A model generated the notes under the pieces. It was not told the origin of the DNA and made no database searches. It worked only from the letters and a program-made list of their open reading frames with translations. The position numbers and the translations under genes were made by a program. Positions 44,595 to 47,572 of a DNA stretch of 47,572 nt are shown here, piece by piece. The stretch is from Rhodospirillales bacterium 69-11 (GTDB lineage: Bacteria > Pseudomonadota > Alphaproteobacteria > Acetobacterales > Acetobacteraceae). Position 1 is the stretch's first letter. The number at the start of each line of letters is the position of its first letter. The stretch is taken from contig MKTV01000049.1 in assembly GCA_001898425.1 (NCBI GenBank), positions 1-47,572 on the forward strand, given 5' to 3'.

Positions 44595-44663
44595 GGCGGA
44601 ATGGGCGCCAATGCGCTCGCCGCACCCGTGACCCACACGACCGTTTCGTTCCGGAGGAAACCA

Positions 44664-45182
44664 ATGCCTGATCCATCGCCGCCCTGGCAGGACGCGCTCT
44701 ACGAGCAGTTGCGCGCCGCCGGCGTCACCCAGTTCGCCTACGTGCCCGATGCCGGCCACAAGGTGCTGATCGACCGCGCCCTCGGCGACCCCGACGTGCA
44801 CGCCGTCCCGTTGACCACCGAGGAGGAGGGCGTCGCCATGCTGGCCGGCGCCGATCTGGGCGGCGCGCGCGGCGTGCTGCTGATGCAGTCCTCCGGCGTC
44901 GGCAACTGCATCAACCTGCTCTCGCTGACGGCCGGGTGCCATTTCCCGCTGCTGACGCTCGTGTCGATGCGCGGCGAGTTCGGGGAGGGCAATCCCTGGC
45001 AGTTCCCCATGGGCCAGGCGACGACGAAGGTGCTGGAGGCCATGAGCGTGATCGTGCTGCGGGCCGAGACCCCGGCCGACGTGGCGACGACGGTGGGCGC
45101 CGCGCTGACGATGGCCTTCCAGGCCGGTCAGGCCGTCGCCGTGTTGCTGACCCAGCGCCTGATCGGCGCGAAGAAGTTCTGA
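44664..45182 (+). CDS. ThDP decarboxylase, alpha subunit (sulfopyruvate/phosphonopyruvate decarboxylase type)
   Basis: 172 residues after an ideal GGAGG site (7 nt). This is the N-terminal pyrimidine-binding half of a thiamin-diphosphate enzyme: AGVTQFAYVPDAGHKVLI, then the catalytic Glu in PLTTEEEGVAMLAGADLGG, and LLMQSSGVGNCINLLSL. In ComDE sulfopyruvate decarboxylase this half and the pyrophosphate-binding half are separate subunits, as here. Activity on a 2-oxo acid with a sulfonate, phosphonate or other polar group is likely; the true substrate is not known. It lies 69 bp after the binding-protein gene and 13 bp before the beta subunit. Confidence 0.88.
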   Translation: MPDPSPPWQDALYEQLRAAGVTQFAYVPDAGHKVLIDRALGDPDVHAVPLTTEEEGVAMLAGADLGGARGVLLMQSSGVGNCINLLSLTAGCHFPLLTLVSMRGEFGEGNPWQFPMGQATTKVLEAMSVIVLRAETPADVATTVGAALTMAFQAGQAVAVLLTQRLIGAKKF

Positions 45183-45195
45183 GCGGGAGGGCGAG

Positions 45196-45810
45196 ATGGC
45201 AAAGCTCAACAAGCTGCAGGTCGCGACCCTGCCCGATGCGGTGCTCGACCGGCGGCAGGCGGTACCCGCGCTGATCGAACGGCCGGAGGATTTCCTGATC
45301 GTGGCCGGCCTTGCCGGCACGGCGCAGGAACTCTCGGCGATGACCAACGAATCACCCGGCGTGTTCGGGCTGGGCGGCGCGATGGGGGCGGCGCCGATGA
45401 TGGGGCTTGGCCTCGCGCTCGCTCAGCCGAAGCGCCGCGTGCTGGTGGTGACCGGGGACGGCGAGTTGCTGATGAACCTGGGCGCGCTGGCGACGATCGC
45501 GCTGCAGAACCCGCCGAACCTGACGGTCATCTGCGTCGACAACGGGCATTACGGCGAGACGGGCAACCAGGACAGCCACACCGGCCTGGGCGTCGCGCTG
45601 GATCGGATCGCGGCAGGTGCGGGCTTCCCCGTGGTGCACACGATCAACACGGAGGCGGATCTGGCGGAGGGGCGGCGCCTGCTGCGCGAAGGCAGCGGCC
45701 TCGCGTTCATCCTGCTGCGAGTGAAGGAAGGGCCGGCGAACAAGATCAAGCGCAACCTCGTGCCGCATGTGGAGCGGGACCGGTTCCGGCGCGCGCTGCT
45801 CGGCGTCTGA
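45196..45810 (+). CDS. ThDP decarboxylase, beta subunit (sulfopyruvate/phosphonopyruvate decarboxylase type)
   Basis: 204 residues with GGGAGGG upstream of ATG 45196. It is the pyrophosphate-binding half: GVFGLGGAMGAAPMMGLGLAL, the ThDP/Mg motif VVTGDGELLMNLGALATIAL ending in ICVDNGHYGETG, and SHTGLGVALDRIAAGAGF. Together with the 44664 product it should form the active heteromer. No aldehyde dehydrogenase, aminotransferase or sulfolactate dehydrogenase that would complete a sulfonate pathway is seen in the window, so the pathway is open. Confidence 0.9.
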   Translation: MAKLNKLQVATLPDAVLDRRQAVPALIERPEDFLIVAGLAGTAQELSAMTNESPGVFGLGGAMGAAPMMGLGLALAQPKRRVLVVTGDGELLMNLGALATIALQNPPNLTVICVDNGHYGETGNQDSHTGLGVALDRIAAGAGFPVVHTINTEADLAEGRRLLREGSGLAFILLRVKEGPANKIKRNLVPHVERDRFRRALLGV

Positions 45811-45913
45811 CCACGGACCCTGATGTCGTGCCGACGTCGCATGCATCGCGCGCCTTCCGTGCGCGACCCGATGGCTCGGCCAGGACGCGAACGATGATGA
45901 TGCTGGCCGGCCC

Positions 45914-46705
45914 TCAGGCATGACGTCGAGCCGGCTCGACGTGCAGAGGCCCCGCGACGGAAGTGGGTTCATTCGGCACGTCGACGCCGCGCGCCAAGCC
46001 CTCCAGAGACACTGCATCCTTCACGACGACGACGCTGCCCTTTGATGCGACACCCAGCTTGCGGAGGGCGGCGAACGCGCGCGAAAGCGTCTCCTGCGAG
46101 CAGCCAAGTTTGCCGGCCAGGTACCGCTTCTCATAAGGCAGGATGATGCGGCCGGGCGGTCCGGCAGACAGATCCATGCGCGCGAGCAGGAATTGCGCAA
46201 GCCGTTGGACGGCCGAGGTCAGCTTAATGTGGCGGAGCTGCTCTGCCGTAAACTCGACCGCTCGCAGCGTGTGCGTGAACATGGTCCGCAGCAGTTCCTC
46301 CTGCTGCTGCACCAGGCTTCGAAGCTCCAGCGCCTGAAGTAGGACGATACGTGCGCTGGTGATCGTTTTCACCCGCGTTTTTGCGGGGGTTCCGGCGAGG
46401 GTCTGCGCCAGCTGGATGGGACAGAAGGGCCCCACGACGTCGGTAGCGACACTTCGACCCAGGCGCTCCTGCGTTTCGACTGCGAAGCCGCTGAGGAGGA
46501 TATGGAGGGCCCGTGGGCTCTCTCCTGCCAACAGGATGTCTTCGTCCGGGCCAAATCCCGTTACATCACCGATCTTAGCTAGATCATCGATCAAGCTCGC
46601 GCTTAATTCGTGAAAGAGAGGAATCCCTCTCAGCTCATCACTTCTGGGTCTCAACACCACTACTCCCAATTGCGGTGTGTCAAGTGGCCAGTTGTCCTCA
46701 GTCAT
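45914..46705 (-). CDS. Crp/Fnr-family transcription regulator without the FNR cysteine cluster
   Basis: 263 residues from ATG 46705; a TTG at 46762 is the alternative. The cNMP-like sensor domain (GIPLFHELSASLIDDLAKIG, EDILLAGESPRALHILLSGF) is followed by a long dimer helix and an HTH_Crp domain (YLAGKLGCSQETLSRAFAALRKLGV). The recognition helix carries E-xx-S-R as in FNR, which reads TTGAT-type half-sites. Only two cysteines are visible and there is no N-terminal cluster, so it is not an iron-sulfur oxygen sensor; the effector is unknown. It diverges from the BapA-like adhesin gene across about 200 bp and is a candidate regulator of it. Confidence 0.9.
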   Translation of the reverse strand: MTEDNWPLDTPQLGVVVLRPRSDELRGIPLFHELSASLIDDLAKIGDVTGFGPDEDILLAGESPRALHILLSGFAVETQERLGRSVATDVVGPFCPIQLAQTLAGTPAKTRVKTITSARIVLLQALELRSLVQQQEELLRTMFTHTLRAVEFTAEQLRHIKLTSAVQRLAQFLLARMDLSAGPPGRIILPYEKRYLAGKLGCSQETLSRAFAALRKLGVASKGSVVVVKDAVSLEGLARGVDVPNEPTSVAGPLHVEPARRHA

Positions 46706-46823
46706 CCTCTCGTTTGCGTATTGCTGACGTTTAGAAATTAGCGAGTGTTCGCGTGTCGGCAATCAACGGGACAAAAGTGTCACTAAAAATTGAGGGCGGC
46801 AGCTAGCGATGTGAGTTCGATGT

Positions 46824-46856
46824 AACGCATTCCGGCATGCCGAGTACATTTTTCCC
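46824..46856. promoter_or_regulatory. Palindromic site between the Crp/Fnr gene and the adhesin gene
   Basis: CGGCATGCCG (46833-46842) is a perfect palindrome flanked by ATGTA and TACAT arms, in the AT-richer divergent region. A single FNR-like half-site ATCAAC/GTTGAT is at 46762-46767. Either could mediate control of the two flanking genes; neither is a full match to a known consensus. Confidence 0.3.
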
Positions 46857-46902
46857 TTGGTCATCTCTGCGCAAATAACGCTGCGCCGGGAGAGGAGAAA
46901 TC

Positions 46903-47572
46903 ATGGCTACTACTTACACTGAATTCGGCGTGGTGCTGACCACCAGCGCCGGCGGCGTCCTCCAATTCAGCCTAGGTTCTGTACTTGCGCAGAATGCATC
47001 CGTCACTGTGTCCGGCAACGGCTCGACCACCACGGTGCTGGGCGATCAGGCGGGCGAAACATTCAACGGTAGCGCTCTGATCGTAGGTTCCATCGGCACC
47101 TTCACCTATATCGGGGCCACCCAGGGTGTTCTTGGATCGAGCTCCCGCGGGTTCATCGGGCGCGACAGCAGTGGTGGATATCACCTGTTCGTCCCATCCG
47201 GCCTTGTCACCGGACTGACGGGGAACCTCCTGTTCAACGTCGCTGCCGACCGGACGAACGACCCCTCCACCCAATGGAACGTCACATCAGGGGCCCCCGC
47301 AGGCCCGGCCGCCCCGTCGATCTCGACGGTCTCCGACAACGTGGGCTCGACGCAAGGAACCCTCTCGAGCGGCGCGCGTACGGATGATCCGACGCTGACA
47401 CTCAGCGGCACGGCAGAAGCCGGATCAACGGTCACGGTCTACAACGGGACGACTGCGGTCGGGAGCATTACCGCCAATGAGCTGACCGGGGCATGGTCGC
47501 TGACCACGTCCTCACTCCCCGATGGCGCGGTCGCCCTGAGTGCCAGGGCCACCAACACCGTTGGGACGTCCG
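46903..47572 (+). CDS. BapA-like Ig-repeat surface adhesin, 3' end off the right edge
   Basis: 223 codons are visible from ATG 46903, with GAGAGGAG 6 nt upstream. Residues 1-125 form a short Ser/Thr/Gly-rich N-terminal region without a Sec signal peptide, as in type I-secreted adhesins. From about residue 135 an Ig-like bacterial repeat starts: ISTVSDNVGSTQGTLSSG, TDDPTLTLSGTAEAGSTVTV and ITANELTGAWSLTTSSLPDG, the pattern of BapA/giant RTX adhesin repeats. Many more repeats and a C-terminal secretion signal are expected outside the window. Likely role: biofilm or surface attachment. Confidence 0.85.
   Translation, partial: MATTYTEFGVVLTTSAGGVLQFSLGSVLAQNASVTVSGNGSTTTVLGDQAGETFNGSALIVGSIGTFTYIGATQGVLGSSSRGFIGRDSSGGYHLFVPSGLVTGLTGNLLFNVAADRTNDPSTQWNVTSGAPAGPAAPSISTVSDNVGSTQGTLSSGARTDDPTLTLSGTAEAGSTVTVYNGTTAVGSITANELTGAWSLTTSSLPDGAVALSARATNTVGTS

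Overview
The window is one very GC-rich bacterial segment with long open frames on both strands. The gene set (Yej-type peptide importer, heme A synthase of the Cox15/CtaA type, membrane-anchored cytochrome c, glnE with a bcp gene, kdsB-pheA, rph-rdgB, several periplasmic binding proteins) fits an aerobic Gram-negative alphaproteobacterium. My best guess is Rhodospirillales/Acetobacteraceae; this is inference from gene content, and there is no rRNA gene to confirm it.

Layout. Both edges cut through large surface proteins. Positions 1-5490 (minus) are 1830 codons of a glycine-rich autotransporter passenger with about two dozen 'xGI-AxSVGGGGG' repeats; the C-terminal barrel lies beyond the left edge. 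Positions 46903-47572 (plus) are the start of a BapA-like Ig-repeat adhesin with a divergent Crp/Fnr regulator. Between them: an amidase (5886-7319); a minus-strand operon of VOC-like protein, circularly permuted ATP-grasp and alpha-E protein (7374-10343); a family 5 binding protein (10482-12065); an OprB porin broken by a 5-bp duplication (12209-13563); an EfeO/EfeM-like iron protein (13959-14870); a branched-chain-type binding protein (14979-16205); kdsB-pheA (16313-17946); cytochrome c and a HisN-type phosphatase (18124-19738); yejA, yejB, yejE and yejF (19786-26707), with all three internal junctions occupied by extra elements; an MFS transporter, a small membrane protein, heme A synthase and a hybrid-less PAS histidine kinase (26662-31297); an MNT/HEPN module (31329-32086); glnE-bcp (minus) diverging from a large AsmA-like protein (32207-38879); a Phd/RelE toxin-antitoxin pair (38993-39512); rph-rdgB and two small genes (39620-41606); an isochorismatase-family hydrolase (41699-42337); a scar where a TetR gene and an alpha/beta hydrolase gene have both lost their 5' halves (42434-43230); and a binding protein followed by a split ThDP decarboxylase (43377-45810).

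How it works together. Housekeeping functions (LPS Kdo activation, phenylalanine and histidine synthesis, nitrogen control, cytochrome oxidase cofactor, nucleotide quality control) are interleaved with accessory material. Accessory signs are three small two-gene stress/toxin modules within about 17 kb, two kinds of palindromic intergenic repeat inside the yej cluster, one recently frameshifted porin and one deletion scar. Three solute-binding proteins lack any permease or ATPase nearby, so their transport partners must be elsewhere or they serve in sensing. I see no tRNA, rRNA, CRISPR array, integrase, transposase or complete prophage. The most notable features are decay and insertion events: the porin frameshift, the TetR/hydrolase scar and the populated junctions of yejABEF. 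I did not find convincing evidence for a wholly new multi-gene system.
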